From positions 124,001 to 188,000 of the forward strand of contig NZ_JALLAN010000010.1 of assembly GCF_023062595.1 (NCBI RefSeq): DNA of 64,000 bases. Reading direction: 5' to 3'. Source of the stretch: Arthrobacter rhizosphaerae (lineage in GTDB: Bacteria; Actinomycetota; Actinomycetes; Actinomycetales; Micrococcaceae). The notes under the pieces were generated by a model. The model searched no databases. It was not told the DNA's origin and was given only the letters and a program-made list of their open reading frames with translations. Position numbers and translations under genes: made by a program. Shown in pieces: positions 39,929-50,475 of the stretch; positions within the stretch are counted from its first letter, which is position 1, and each line of letters opens with the position of its first letter.

Positions 39929-42075
39929 CCGCCGTCGCCCCCGCTAAAAAGGCGCTGCCGGCTGCCTACAAGGGCCTCGGCTATCACGAACTGAACGCGA
40001 TGCTGAACCTCTACGGTCCCAACGGAGAGATCCAGTTCGAGGCGGATCGTGAAGCGGCGCACCAGTACTTCCTGCAGCACGTGAACAACAACACGGTCTT
40101 CTTCCATGACCTCGAGGAGAAGCTCGACTACCTGGTGAAGAACCAGTACTACGAGCGCGAAACCCTCGACCAGTACACGATGAACTTCATCCGCGACCTC
40201 TACAAGCGGGCGTACCAGAAGAAGTTCCGCTTTGAAACCTTCCTCGGAGCGTTCAAGTTCTATACCTCGTACACGCTGAAGACCTTTGACGGCAAGCGTT
40301 TCCTGGAGCGCTACGAGGACCGCGTTTGCATGGTGGCCCTGCACCTTGCCCGCGGCGACGAGCAGCTTGCCCTGCAGATGGTGGACGAAATCATCGAGGG
40401 GCGTTTCCAGCCTGCGACTCCGACCTTCCTGAACGCCGGTAAGCGCCAGCGCGGCGAGCTCGTGTCCTGCTTCCTGCTGCGTATCGAAGACAACATGGAA
40501 TCGATCGGCCGCTCCATCAACTCGGCCCTGCAGCTCTCCAAGCGCGGCGGCGGCGTGGCCTTCGCGCTGACCAACATCCGCGAAGTGGGCGCGCCCATCA
40601 AGCAGATCGAGAACCAGTCCTCCGGCGTCATCCCCGTGATGAAGCTTCTCGAGGACAGCTTCTCCTACGCCAACCAGCTCGGTGCCCGCCAGGGTGCCGG
40701 AGCGGTGTACCTGCACGCCCACCACCCGGACATCTACCGGTTCCTGGACACAAAGCGGGAGAACGCTGACGAGAAGATCCGCATCAAGACCCTCTCGCTC
40801 GGCGTCGTGATTCCGGACATCACCTTCGAGCTGGCCAAGAAGGACGAGGACATGTACCTGTTCTCGCCGTACGACGTCGAACGCGTCTACGGGATGCCGT
40901 TCTCTGACGTCTCGGTAACCGAGAAGTACTACGAGATGGTGGACGATTCCCGGATCAAGAAGACCAAGATCAAGGCGCGCGAGTTCTTCCAGACCCTCGC
41001 CGAGATCCAGTTCGAATCCGGCTACCCGTACATCATGTTCGAGGACACGGTGAACCGGGCCAACCCGATCGACGGCAAGATCATCATGTCCAACCTGTGC
41101 TCGGAGATCCTCCAGGTTTCCCAGCCCACCACGTACAACGATGACCTCTCCTACGCGGAGACCGGCAAGGACATCTCCTGCAACCTGGGCTCGCTGAACA
41201 TTGCGAAGACCATGGATTCACCGGACTTCGGCCTGACCATCGAGACGGCCATCCGGTCCCTCTCAGCGGTTTCGGACATGTCCAACATCACCTCGGTTCC
41301 CTCCATCGCCAAGGGCAATGACCAGTCGCACGCCATCGGCCTGGGCCAGATGAACCTGCACGGTTACCTTGCCCGCGAGCGGGTCCACTACGGCTCCGAA
41401 GAGGGCCTGGACTTCACCAACATCTACTTCTACTCGGTGGTGTACCACGCAGTCCGCGCCTCCAATAAGCTGGCCATCCAGACCGGCGAGACCTTCGGCG
41501 GCTTCGAGAAGTCCAAGTACGCAACCGGCGAGTTCTTCGATAAGTACACCGAGCAGGAATGGGTTCCGCAGACCGAGAAAGTCAAGGAACTCTTCAAGAA
41601 CGTCCACATTCCCACGCAGGATGACTGGCGTGAGCTGAAGGCTTCGGTCATGGAGCACGGCATCTACAACCAGAACCTGCAGGCTGTTCCGCCGACGGGC
41701 TCCATCAGCTACATCAACAACTCCACCTCCTCGATCCACCCGGTGGCATCCAAGATCGAGATCCGCAAGGAAGGCAAGCTGGGACGCGTGTACTACCCGG
41801 CGCCCTACCTCACCAACGACAACCTGGAGTACTACCAGGACGCGTATGAGATCGGCTACGAGAAGGTCATCGACACGTACGCCGCTGCCACCCAGCACGT
41901 GGACCAGGGCCTGAGCCTGACGCTGTTCTTCAAGGACACCGCCACCACCCGCGACATCAACAAGGCCCAGATCTACGCGTGGCGCAAGGGCATCAAGACC
42001 ATCTACTACATCCGTCTCCGCCAGCTCGCGCTGGAGGGCACGGAGGTGGAGGGCTGCGTTTCGTGCATGTTGTAA
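39898..42075 (+). CDS. nrdE: Class Ib ribonucleotide reductase, alpha subunit
   Basis: Reduces NDPs to dNDPs. 725 residues from TTG 39898, the only start upstream of the conserved [11 protein letters not shown] region; it lies inside nrdI. Active-site cysteines are visible in GELVSCFLL, in SNLCSEI and in ISCNLGSLN, and the C-terminal shuttle pair is CVSC in the last six residues. There is no N-terminal ATP-cone, as expected for class Ib. Confidence 0.96.
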   Translation: MDTTVADTEVTAVAPAKKALPAAYKGLGYHELNAMLNLYGPNGEIQFEADREAAHQYFLQHVNNNTVFFHDLEEKLDYLVKNQYYERETLDQYTMNFIRDLYKRAYQKKFRFETFLGAFKFYTSYTLKTFDGKRFLERYEDRVCMVALHLARGDEQLALQMVDEIIEGRFQPATPTFLNAGKRQRGELVSCFLLRIEDNMESIGRSINSALQLSKRGGGVAFALTNIREVGAPIKQIENQSSGVIPVMKLLEDSFSYANQLGARQGAGAVYLHAHHPDIYRFLDTKRENADEKIRIKTLSLGVVIPDITFELAKKDEDMYLFSPYDVERVYGMPFSDVSVTEKYYEMVDDSRIKKTKIKAREFFQTLAEIQFESGYPYIMFEDTVNRANPIDGKIIMSNLCSEILQVSQPTTYNDDLSYAETGKDISCNLGSLNIAKTMDSPDFGLTIETAIRSLSAVSDMSNITSVPSIAKGNDQSHAIGLGQMNLHGYLARERVHYGSEEGLDFTNIYFYSVVYHAVRASNKLAIQTGETFGGFEKSKYATGEFFDKYTEQEWVPQTEKVKELFKNVHIPTQDDWRELKASVMEHGIYNQNLQAVPPTGSISYINNSTSSIHPVASKIEIRKEGKLGRVYYPAPYLTNDNLEYYQDAYEIGYEKVIDTYAAATQHVDQGLSLTLFFKDTATTRDINKAQIYAWRKGIKTIYYIRLRQLALEGTEVEGCVSCML

Positions 42076-42090
42076 CCGAAATCGGTTGAT

Positions 42091-42120
42091 TACGACGGCG
42101 GGCCACCGCCCGCCGTCGTA
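42091..42120 (+). terminator. Hairpin between nrdE and nrdF
   Basis: Perfect 12-bp stem (TACGACGGCGGG 42091-42102 with 42109-42120) and 6-nt loop, no T-run. A smaller AACCGA/TCGGTT hairpin lies just before it (42074-42087). As nrdF must be co-expressed with nrdE, it may attenuate transcription or protect the upstream mRNA end rather than stop it fully. Confidence 0.55.
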
Positions 42121-42133
42121 CGCTTTACCTTAA

Positions 42134-43135
<1,002 letters not shown>

Positions 43136-43148
43136 GAACAACAAAGTT

Positions 43149-43167
43149 GGTCGCCGATCAGGCGGCC
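43149..43167. terminator. Possible short hairpin after nrdF
   Basis: GGTCGCC and GGCGGCC (43149-43155, 43161-43167, one G-U pair) around GATCA, in the 167-base gap between convergent nrdF and the SCO1664 gene. Weak; nothing else is seen in the gap. Confidence 0.35.
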
Positions 43168-43302
43168 TAGCTGACTTCTCACTCGCGCAGTCACAGGTCC
43201 CGTGCTTTCCAGCGCGGGGCCTTCTGCGCCTTCTGGCCGGTGAGCGTTGACCATGTGGCCATCAACGTGGCGCAGCCTGCGAAGCTCGTAGCCGTAACTT
43301 CT

Positions 43303-44070
43303 TCAGAACAGCGGCCAGGGTACCGCCGACATCTCACCACTCGGAGCCGGAAGCCGCCCTGCCAAACGCAACCGGGCGCAGCGCGCGGCGAGCGAAGCGA
43401 TTTCTTCGACGCTGAGCAAATCTGCCAGGTTTCGGCCCAGCTCATCGCTCAGTCCTTCGCTGACGCGATCGATGCCGTCGCGTTCCTCCGCGGTCAGAGC
43501 ATCTCCTAGCCACCCCCACAGCACCGTGCGCAGCTTATGGTCACGGTGAAACGTGAGCCCATGGTCCACACCACGCCGGTGTCCGTCTGACATCGCCAGG
43601 ATGTGGTCGCCTTTGCGGTCGGCGTTGTTCACGACGACATCGAACACCGCCATGCGTCTGAGCGCCGGAGAGTCCTCGTGGATGAGGACGACCATCCGTC
43701 CGTTCTCATCCTGACCCTCGAGGACGTGTTTCCAACCAATCGCTGGTACGTCGTTCGATGCAACGAGGTCCACCGCGTTCTGGTCTGGGTCAGTCTCCTG
43801 CCACAGCTGCACCATCCCTTCGCCGAACGGACCATCGCGCAGCCAGGTGCATGGCACCACGTTCCAGCCGAGGACCTCCGAGACGAGGTAGGCCGCAACT
43901 TCCCGGTGAGCAAGGAAGCCGTTGGGAAAATCCCAAAGCGGTTTCTCCCCGGCCATCGGCTTATAGACGACCGTCGTGTCGCCGATGCTGCCCAGGAAGG
44001 TGGCGTTCGACGCCGTCGTAATGCGCCCAGTGAGCGTCAGCTCGGCCGTCAACAGGTCTGGCGCCGGCAT
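43303..44070 (-). CDS. SCO1664-family protein (PI3/PI4-kinase-like fold)
   Basis: 255 residues from ATG 44070. It resembles the actinobacterial SCO1664 family: TTVVYKPMAGEKPLWDF (possible ATP-contacting Lys), VVNNADRKGDHIL (catalytic-loop-like Asn/Asp) and GVDHGLTFH. The fold is kinase-like but the substrate is unknown. Its start overlaps the DUF3090 stop (TGATG), so the two are translationally coupled. Confidence 0.86.
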   Translation of the reverse strand: MPAPDLLTAELTLTGRITTASNATFLGSIGDTTVVYKPMAGEKPLWDFPNGFLAHREVAAYLVSEVLGWNVVPCTWLRDGPFGEGMVQLWQETDPDQNAVDLVASNDVPAIGWKHVLEGQDENGRMVVLIHEDSPALRRMAVFDVVVNNADRKGDHILAMSDGHRRGVDHGLTFHRDHKLRTVLWGWLGDALTAEERDGIDRVSEGLSDELGRNLADLLSVEEIASLAARCARLRLAGRLPAPSGEMSAVPWPLF

Positions 44071-44624
44071 CAGACCTCGGGAAGAGTGCAGACGTGCCCG
44101 TCGGCGTCTAGGGGGTAACCGCAGAGCGAGCATGCGGGACGCCCGGCGCCCACCACCTCACGGGTTCGCTTGGCGAATGCGCGGGCGGTGCCAACCGGCA
44201 TCCGCACCAGCAGCATTTCGGGCACGTCAGCGCCGTCCTCATCAAGGGATTCCTCGTTGTAATCAGGGTCGACATCGGTGATTGGGTAGGCCTCTATCAC
44301 AACCTGCGCCGTCGTCGGGTCCCAACCTAATCCCATGGCGCCGGTGCGAAACTGCTCCTGAACGGCCTCGAGCTGGTCATTGTCGACGAGTTCGATGGGA
44401 GTACCGGCGGGAACGCTGTGGGGGTTGCCCTCGACGGTGAGAAGCTGGTCGAGAATTTCATCGATTTTGTCGGCGAGCAGAGCGGACTGCTGCTTCTCCA
44501 AGGCGATACTTACGATTTGAGTCCCTGTGCGCACCTGCAGATAGAACGTGCGGGCCCCCGGGATGCCAATGGTGCCGACGACGACCCGATCAGGCCAGGC
44601 GAATTCGTGAACACGTGTAGGCAT
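44070..44624 (-). CDS. DUF3090 protein
   Basis: 184 residues. Opening ARTFYLQVRTGTQIVSIALEK, an acidic middle and a C-terminal zinc-finger-like CSLCGYPLDADGHVC. An actinobacteria-specific family almost always sandwiched between the histidine-phosphatase gene and the SCO1664 gene, as here. Function unknown. Confidence 0.9.
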   Translation of the reverse strand: MPTRVHEFAWPDRVVVGTIGIPGARTFYLQVRTGTQIVSIALEKQQSALLADKIDEILDQLLTVEGNPHSVPAGTPIELVDNDQLEAVQEQFRTGAMGLGWDPTTAQVVIEAYPITDVDPDYNEESLDEDGADVPEMLLVRMPVGTARAFAKRTREVVGAGRPACSLCGYPLDADGHVCTLPEV

Positions 44625-44648
44625 ATGAGTATTTTAGGCATATGAGCT

Positions 44649-45341
44649 TCATGGCGCCTTCTGCCCTGCACCGCCGCCCACCGGCGCATCGCCTGAGTGG
44701 AGTGCGTTCGTCAGCCACGACAGATCTCCCGCGTCGGTGTTGGTCGCGTAAACGCTGGGCCGACTAGCACCGTAGCGCACGATCGATACGGAGGCGGGGC
44801 CCACGTTAATCCGCTGGAATAGGTCAAGGTGCATGCCGAGCGCGTCGGCGAGGATTGATTTGATGATGTCACCATGACTCACCGCCACCCACACGGCTCC
44901 TTGTCCGTACTCGGCTTCGAAGGCTGCGTCGTGGCGTCGAATCGTTGCTACCGCCCGAGCCTGCATCGAGGCCATAGATTCACCGCCGGGAAAAGTGACG
45001 GCGGACGGCTGGGACTGCACAACCGGCCACAAATCCTCGGTCTCGAGATCACTGAGCGTGCGGCCCTGCCACTGACCGTAATCGCACTCGGTGAGATCGG
45101 GATCGACCGGCGCATAGGGATTGCCAGCCTGACGATCGAGGATGAACTGGGCGGTCTGCTGACAACGCTCTAGAGGGCTGGATACCACCCCAGCCAAGGG
45201 CACGACCGCGAGTCGGCCTCCTGTCAAAGCCGCCTGCTCGCGCCCGATCTCGTCCAGGCTGACGCCAGCGGCCCGACCAGCCAACAGTCCAGCGGCATTG
45301 GCTGTGGTGCGGCCGTGCCGCACGAGAAGAACTGTCGCCAT
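44649..45341 (-). CDS. Histidine-phosphatase superfamily protein (MSMEG_4193 type)
   Basis: 230 residues. The phosphoglycerate-mutase-like signature LVRHGRTTANA lies at residues 5-15, and the second histidine is in VAVSHGDIIKS. Annotated elsewhere as a putative phosphomutase; the true substrate is unknown. First gene of the three-gene reverse-strand operon, 24 bases before DUF3090. In many actinobacteria the mycothiol ligase gene mshC adjoins this trio; it is not in this window. Confidence 0.9.
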   Translation of the reverse strand: MATVLLVRHGRTTANAAGLLAGRAAGVSLDEIGREQAALTGGRLAVVPLAGVVSSPLERCQQTAQFILDRQAGNPYAPVDPDLTECDYGQWQGRTLSDLETEDLWPVVQSQPSAVTFPGGESMASMQARAVATIRRHDAAFEAEYGQGAVWVAVSHGDIIKSILADALGMHLDLFQRINVGPASVSIVRYGASRPSVYATNTDAGDLSWLTNALHSGDAPVGGGAGQKAP

Positions 45342-45417
45342 CCACCTAGCCTAACCACCCGCTCGACAGCCGTCCCCATCCCCCGCTTCGCAAGCTGAGG
45401 CTTCAAGCAACCTGGGT

Positions 45418-45707
45418 CTACAAGGAACGCCACAGCAGGTCCTGCTTCTTCCATTCGAACTCGTCGGGCGTGATTAGGCCACATCCCTCAGCCGGGCTAG
45501 CTCTAGGATCTGGCTAGCGGCCGTCGGCGCCCTCTTAGCCGATGGGATGGCGGCGCGGGAAGCAGGCTCTGACCTGAGTATTGCCATAGTGATGGCACTG
45601 CCAAGGATCAGGAGGACGCCGATAAGAATGCGGACCCAAACGGTCGCGTAGGCAATGCTTTCCTTGCAGTCGGCAGCATAGGTGGTCCGTCCGAGCCCTA
45701 TCTCCGG
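45418..45707 (-). pseudogene. Frameshifted SHOCT-domain membrane protein remnant
   Basis: Reading down the reverse strand from 45707 gives a membrane helix (VWVRILIGVLLILGSAITMAI) and a linker, then SQILELARLRD. At 45481-45482 the frame breaks into a stop (GTGGCCTAA). Moving one base restores GLITPDEFEWKKQDLLWRSL and a stop at 45418, the standard SHOCT C-terminus. Adding one base would read LRDAGLITPDEF, so a single-base deletion is the simplest explanation. No start codon lies in frame upstream before a TGA at 45708, so the 5' end is also damaged. Confidence 0.75.
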
Positions 45708-45839
45708 TCAGGCAGATCTCCGACAAGGTCGTCTACACGCTCTGAACCGGGCAGCTTGAGCGATCACGTCTACAGCAGCACGCCGAAGCAGTGACTGTGC
45801 CCAGCCGCCGTTCGGACACACAGCTGAAGGCCACTTCCC

Positions 45840-47233
45840 CTAACTGGCCCGTCCGACTCTTCTCGGCGGCTTGAATGATGCGTCCGCTCCATGCGTTCCG
45901 GGCAGGGGAGGAGCCGTCGAGTAGTAGCTGTGGCCCGTAGGGGTAGTAAGTAGGAAGGTATGCCGGGGTCCCGGCCGCGGTCTCGCCTTCCAGCCCGATA
46001 TTTCCTTGGTGTGATTGCACGCTTCGCAGAGTCCCGCCCCGTTCGCGGCGGCGGTCAGCCCATCGTGGTGCCAAGGCACGACGTGGTCATAGTGCCGGAT
46101 AGGTGCGTCGCAATAGGGCGTGCGGCAGGTGTCGTCCCTGGCACTGATCAAACGGCGAAGCCCGCCGGGAACAGGCGCGCCCGGGAATCCATGGCCACAA
46201 GGTCCCCCGTTTCGGGAGCTGTGTAGAGCCGTCGAAGCCAAACGCTGAGGGCGCCCGTGCAGTGTCCGGAGCCTCCATCAGCGTCATTTTCTGTTCCTGA
46301 AGGGCTTTGCCCGTGCATGGCCATTCTGCGCGCCCAAACCGCCGGCACGATTCCGTAGCCTGCCAAGCGCATGGGTTCACTGTCACCCTGAAACAACGTT
46401 CTGTCGGTCATGACCAGTTGAATTTCGACGCCCGTGACGCCGCCAGGAGTGCCGGTGATACGTTCCACGAGGGCATCGGCCATTACCTGGCCGCGGGATC
46501 GTGTGTCCCCACCCGAGCGGAGGGCGTCGGCGTGGCGGGTAAGGGCTGCGTGCACTGCCACACCCTGCGCGACGGGCAAAAGGGCAGTGAGATAAGCCAT
46601 AGTGTCCGGTGCCGGGCGCAGGCTGACAGCCCGCTCCGATGCTGCATGGCTGGCCCGCTGGCTGATCGAACGCGGATCACGGCGATAGGAAGCGGCCCGT
46701 GCCGCCGCTATAACTGCCTGGTCGCCCGCTCCAATGAATGTCCCGGTATCTGCGGAGAGTTCCTCATCCACTGCACATCGGTCTTCGGCGCTCAGACACG
46801 CCGTCTCCTTCACCAGCAAGGTGGCCCGCCATTCGTTCAGTTGGCCACTGTCCAGGGCGGCCAAAGTGTGCGGCATTTCCGTCACCAGTGCTTTGGCCAG
46901 ACCCAGCAGGCGGCTACCACGGGCAGGGGATTCCCTCCGGGCGAGGGCAACTTGGGCGCTGACGCCTTGGCCTTGCTCGTCGGCCGGGAGCCCCTGTTCG
47001 GCCTGCTTCCAGCGTTCGAGGCCATCAAAGGCCACCGCAAGCCGCGCTTGCTCGCCACAGTTCGCCGACTTCAAGTCTTCAAGGCCGCGCATTTGATTGA
47101 TCAAACCGGCGCTATCGGAGGACAGTCGAGTGGTTCTTGCGGCAGAAATCAAGCCACGCACGGCCGCATTCCAGGAAGCAACGCCGGATGGCCCTGCCAT
47201 CCAACGGGGTTCTGTTTCCTGAGCGCCTTCCAT
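45840..47233 (-). pseudogene. Frameshifted DUF222/HNH endonuclease gene
   Basis: The first part, from ATG 47233, is a DUF222 domain (about 350 codons) that runs to [10 protein letters not shown] and a TGA near 46148. The rest continues in another frame from [20 protein letters not shown] through [12 protein letters not shown] and [11 protein letters not shown], a complete HNH nuclease domain, to 45840. One missing base at about 46163-46164 explains the break (LFPAGLRRLIS when restored). DUF222/HNH genes are multicopy in Arthrobacter relatives and often linked with mobile elements; none is seen here. Confidence 0.85.
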
Positions 47234-47290
47234 AACCAAAGTCTTCCGTCGACCACTGACATTATCGGAGCAGTAATTGGGAAATCCTGC

Positions 47291-47677
47291 ATGACTCCGT
47301 GCTCAAAGGTCAGTTACTTCTACTTCAGCCTGGTGACGACCGTCCTGCTGTTCCTACCGGCTGCGCTTGGCTGTCTGCTCTTGGCAGTCATCGCGTTATT
47401 CAAGCTCCCCGTGATGATCCTCGTCATGCTGTTCTTCGCAATGGTCTTTGGGCTTGTCGTTGTCCAGGGGTACTTCAATGTCACCCAGGAATGGCGGGGA
47501 AGGAAGGCCCGGAAGCTCAAAGGCTTACCGAAACCCTGGGTCACGGTCCACGATGACCACGCCTATGAATGGTTCCTGCAGCACCCCGCCAACATTCCAA
47601 TGACCCTGGAAAACCTCCCGGACTCCGGAATTCTCCGCGAACAAGCTCAGCTGAATTCGGGGGGAGGCGATGCCTGA
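47291..47677 (+). CDS. Small membrane protein, unknown function
   Basis: 128 residues from ATG 47291. Two adjacent hydrophobic helices ([20 protein letters not shown] and [17 protein letters not shown], about residues 9-58) are followed by a soluble tail with [19 protein letters not shown]. The same frame is open back to 46307, but that part is antisense to the DUF222 pseudogene and not credible. No recognised family. Confidence 0.6.
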   Translation: MTPCSKVSYFYFSLVTTVLLFLPAALGCLLLAVIALFKLPVMILVMLFFAMVFGLVVVQGYFNVTQEWRGRKARKLKGLPKPWVTVHDDHAYEWFLQHPANIPMTLENLPDSGILREQAQLNSGGGDA

Positions 47678-47698
47678 AGGTCGCCTTGAAGTCCTGTC

Positions 47699-48124
47699 TT
47701 ACTGGAGCCCGCTCACCCCGGCTGTCACCAGGCTGATGCCCGCGGCGAGCAGGCCTGCCGTGAGGCTGGCAGCACCGAGCCACAACAAAGCGATGAGCCT
47801 GTTGGGGCGCTCCGGATCCTTTCCTGTCACGGACAGGAAGAAGCCAGCCGGCATCAGGATGGCCGCGAGAGGTACGCCGTTACGAGCGACTAGTTCCAGT
47901 GCCCCGATCGGCGCAACCTGATCCAGAACCAGCAGGATCAGAATGCTGAGTATCAGCAGCACGGCGGCGTGGGCGTGGCCTGCCCGGAAGAAGCCCTTCT
48001 GCAGGTCATTGGCCGGTACATGTTGGCGTACGACCTTGGTGAGGAAGTATCCGCCCGACTCGACGGTCACCAGGAACAGCAAAAGGATGCCAATGAGGAG
48101 GGCTGTTTGTGGTTGGATAGTCAT
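47699..48124 (-). CDS. Four-helix membrane protein, likely MerR target
   Basis: 141 residues with four hydrophobic segments (about 8-26, 51-70, 80-101, 111-137) and little else, resembling small DUF-type integral membrane proteins. It is divergent from a MerR regulator with only 46 bases between start codons, and its ATG lies one base from the palindromic operator, so the MerR protein probably controls it. Function unknown. Confidence 0.75.
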   Translation of the reverse strand: MTIQPQTALLIGILLLFLVTVESGGYFLTKVVRQHVPANDLQKGFFRAGHAHAAVLLILSILILLVLDQVAPIGALELVARNGVPLAAILMPAGFFLSVTGKDPERPNRLIALLWLGAASLTAGLLAAGISLVTAGVSGLQ

Positions 48125-48143
48125 AATATCCAGTATTGGATAT
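48113..48143 (+). promoter_or_regulatory. MerR-type promoter/operator
   Basis: Palindrome ATATCCA-GTAT-TGGATAT at 48126-48143, lying almost entirely in the spacer between a -35-like TTGGAT (48113-48118) and a weak -10 GGATAT (48138-48143). The spacer is 19 bp, the elongated spacing typical of MerR-regulated promoters. It sits in the 46-bp divergent gap. Confidence 0.6.
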
Positions 48144-48170
48144 CGGAACTATCCAAGCAAGGGGATTCCT

Positions 48171-48794
48171 GTGCGTATATCGGAAATAGTCGAACGTTCA
48201 GGCGTTCCGCTGGCAACCGTGAAGTACTACCTCCGCGAGGGGTTGCTACCTCCCGGGGAGTCGACGGGCGCGACCTCGGCCCGCTATGGGGAAGACCATG
48301 TGAGCCGGCTGGCCTTGATCCGTGCACTGACAGACGTCGCCGGGTTGAGCGTTTCGAAAACCAAGGTGGTGCTGGGCCTTGTCGACTCTCCGCCCGCGGA
48401 TCTCTATACGACGCTTGGCCAAGCGGTTGGTGCGCTCCCGCCCTACATTGACGACGACGTTGAAGATCATCCAAGGGCCCGAACGGCGATCGAGACGCTG
48501 GGATGGATCTATGACCCGTCCTATCCAGCCGTGGCGCAGCTGGAGCGGGCACTTGCCGCCGCTGAGTCGGTGGGGATGCCAATGAGTGACCAACGGCTGC
48601 TCGGCTACGGCGAGCACGTGCGTGCCATAGCCCGGATCGACATCACTCAAGTCCCGTCCGGTGATGCTAAGGCCGCAATTCAATACGCCGTGCTGGGAAC
48701 TGCACTCTACGAACCCATTCTTGCGGCGCTGCGGCGGCTGGCACACCAGGACGTCAGCAGCTCCGAACTCGGCGGACGCCCAGGTGGCATGTGA
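48171..48794 (+). CDS. MerR-family transcriptional regulator
   Basis: 207 residues from GTG 48171 with AAGGGGA ten bases upstream. The N-terminal MerR helix-turn-helix is MRISEIVERSGVPLATVKYYLREGLLPPG, shown here as ATVKYYLREGLL, followed by VSRLALIRALTDVAGLS. The C-terminal ligand domain (about 75-200) lacks a cysteine cluster, so it senses something other than the metals of classical MerR. The in-frame upstream extension to 47943 is antisense to the membrane protein gene. Confidence 0.88.
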   Translation: MRISEIVERSGVPLATVKYYLREGLLPPGESTGATSARYGEDHVSRLALIRALTDVAGLSVSKTKVVLGLVDSPPADLYTTLGQAVGALPPYIDDDVEDHPRARTAIETLGWIYDPSYPAVAQLERALAAAESVGMPMSDQRLLGYGEHVRAIARIDITQVPSGDAKAAIQYAVLGTALYEPILAALRRLAHQDVSSSELGGRPGGM

Positions 48795-48945
48795 ATACTC
48801 GGCTTTTTGTCAGTCCCTACCCATAAGCTTCGCAAATGCGCTCATCACAACTTCTCCATACACGAAGTTCTCGCCGACCATTCGGAGGGGACAACTGTCC
48901 CGAACCCGGGTTCCCGCCGTTGTGTTGACTGCGCGGGGGCTGATT

Positions 48946-49239
48946 TTGCGCCCCAAAGCACCGAGGAAGGACGCGTTCGCGCGGAGAGTTGCAGTCCTTC
49001 TCCTGTCAGTCGGGACGCTGCTACTGACGGGTTGCCAGACAGCTCCTGTACTGAACCGGACGGTGTATGTCACCCCTACTGCCACTCCGGCTGCCGAGGA
49101 AGACTCCGGGCACTCAGCAGGCGTGGATGTACCCTTCGGATCCGTCACGTTCGGAATCACGTGCGGCGCCGATTCCGTCGGTGACAGCACCCGAGGTACG
49201 GCGGCCCTGATGTGTACCTGGAGAACCGAGCACCGCTGA
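48946..49239 (+). CDS. Small lipoprotein, unknown function
   Basis: 97 residues from TTG 48946 with GGGGGC a few bases upstream (an in-frame GTG lies at 48922). The lipoprotein signal is clear: basic RPKAPRKDAFARR, hydrophobic VAVLLLSVGTLL, lipobox LTGC. The mature part is short and Thr/Ala-rich with two later cysteines. An overlapping 126-residue reverse-strand frame lacks such features. No family recognised. Confidence 0.55.
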   Translation: MRPKAPRKDAFARRVAVLLLSVGTLLLTGCQTAPVLNRTVYVTPTATPAAEEDSGHSAGVDVPFGSVTFGITCGADSVGDSTRGTAALMCTWRTEHR

Positions 49240-49338
49240 CAGTCATCGGGGGATAGGCAATTGTTCCGCCTTTCCAGAAGAGGACACAGCCATCTGGGAG
49301 CGACGCCGACCCCGGCCGGCCTTTTCGCCTATTATTGT

Positions 49339-49347
49339 TAAGCGCAT
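49339..49347 (+). promoter_or_regulatory. LacI operator box upstream of its own gene
   Basis: TAAGCGCAT, the same 9-mer found three times before the ABC transporter, lies 37 bases before the LacI start codon, suggesting autoregulation. Confidence 0.55.
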
Positions 49348-49375
49348 AGGCTGTAGCAAAAGGGGAGTGGTGACA

Positions 49376-50452
49376 GTGGCCAAGAGTCCGACTGTTTATG
49401 ACGTCGCGGAGCGCGCAGGGGTTTCAATAGCAACAGTTTCGTTTGCTTTCTCGCAGCCTCACCGCGTCAAGGACTCAACGCGAGTCGCTGTGCTTGATGC
49501 TGCGCGTGCACTCGGGTACGTGCCCAGTGCCAGTGCCCGTGGTTTGGCCAGGGGCCGTACGGGTGCCCTTGGGCTCTTTGCGTTCGACTTCCTGAATCTT
49601 CTCCCCGATGCCGAGGGCATGAAGAAAGACCGTGCCGCCGCGGTCGTGGCTCCCAATGATGATTGCCGGCTGTTCCCGGTGTGGGTTGACGAGGTCCAGC
49701 GGGGTGTCCAGCTGGAGAGCTTTAGCCGCGGCTATGCACTGATGATCGGCGGGGGGGACAAAGCCAGCAGCGAAAGGGCCGTGACTGACATTGCCGGCCG
49801 AGTCGACGGGCTCATCATTTTTCCGCGGACAATTCCTGCAGAAGTAACGCGGCGCATCTCTGCCCGCATTCCCGTTCTTGAACTCTCTGAACCCTCCCAT
49901 GATGACGGGCTTCATCACGTCACGGTGGACAACGCCTCGGGCATGCGCCAGCTCATGGAGCACCTTCTGGAAGTTCACGGATTTCGGAAGCTGATGTTTG
50001 TCAGCATCCCGAACGTCGAGACGGAAGCAAGATACGAGGCTTTCAGCGCCGTGCTGCAGGACCGCGGCTTAGAGGTTCCGCCTGTGGTGGAGAGCAGACC
50101 CGGCGCCAGCGGCGTGACCGCCGAGCTGGTCAGGAACCTCCTGGGCTCCGGCTCCCTTCCCGACTGTTTCGTCTGCGCCAATGATGACGAAGCGATGGCG
50201 GTGATGGAGACACTCAAGACAGCCGGAGTCTCAGTACCGGGACAAGTGGCTGTTACCGGGTTTGACGGCGTCGTCGCCGGCCGGCTTGTCAGCCCCCCAC
50301 TGACCACAGTCCGCCAGCCGATGGAACTCATGGGGCGCACGGCCGTGGAAATCCTCGTCGACGCCATCTCACAGCCCCTTGCCCCTCTCGTCGAGAGGCA
50401 ATTGCCGGTTCAGCTTGTAGTCCGCGAAAGCTGCGGCTGCACGAAAACGTAA
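49376..50452 (+). CDS. LacI-family sugar-responsive repressor
   Basis: 358 residues from GTG 49376, nine bases after AGGGGAG; GTGs at 49367 and 49370 are alternatives. The HTH is TVYDVAERAGVSIATVSFAFS, seen as AGVSIATVSFAFS, then a hinge YVPSASARGLARG and a periplasmic-binding-protein-like effector domain (about 70-350). It carries an insertion relative to short LacI proteins between residues 80 and 105. It is followed by the ABC importer, whose promoter contains three copies of the putative operator. Confidence 0.9.
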   Translation: MAKSPTVYDVAERAGVSIATVSFAFSQPHRVKDSTRVAVLDAARALGYVPSASARGLARGRTGALGLFAFDFLNLLPDAEGMKKDRAAAVVAPNDDCRLFPVWVDEVQRGVQLESFSRGYALMIGGGDKASSERAVTDIAGRVDGLIIFPRTIPAEVTRRISARIPVLELSEPSHDDGLHHVTVDNASGMRQLMEHLLEVHGFRKLMFVSIPNVETEARYEAFSAVLQDRGLEVPPVVESRPGASGVTAELVRNLLGSGSLPDCFVCANDDEAMAVMETLKTAGVSVPGQVAVTGFDGVVAGRLVSPPLTTVRQPMELMGRTAVEILVDAISQPLAPLVERQLPVQLVVRESCGCTKT

Positions 50453-50475
50453 TCTCACCATTTCCGGAAAAACTG

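Noticed and set aside
46307-47290. Upstream two thirds of a 456-codon forward open frame
   Set aside because: Antisense to the DUF222 gene; only the part after ATG 47291 has independent protein-like hydrophobicity.
48810-49190. 126-residue reverse-strand open frame
   Set aside because: The overlapping forward frame has a clear lipoprotein signal, while this one has only Ser/Val/Thr-rich shadow composition.
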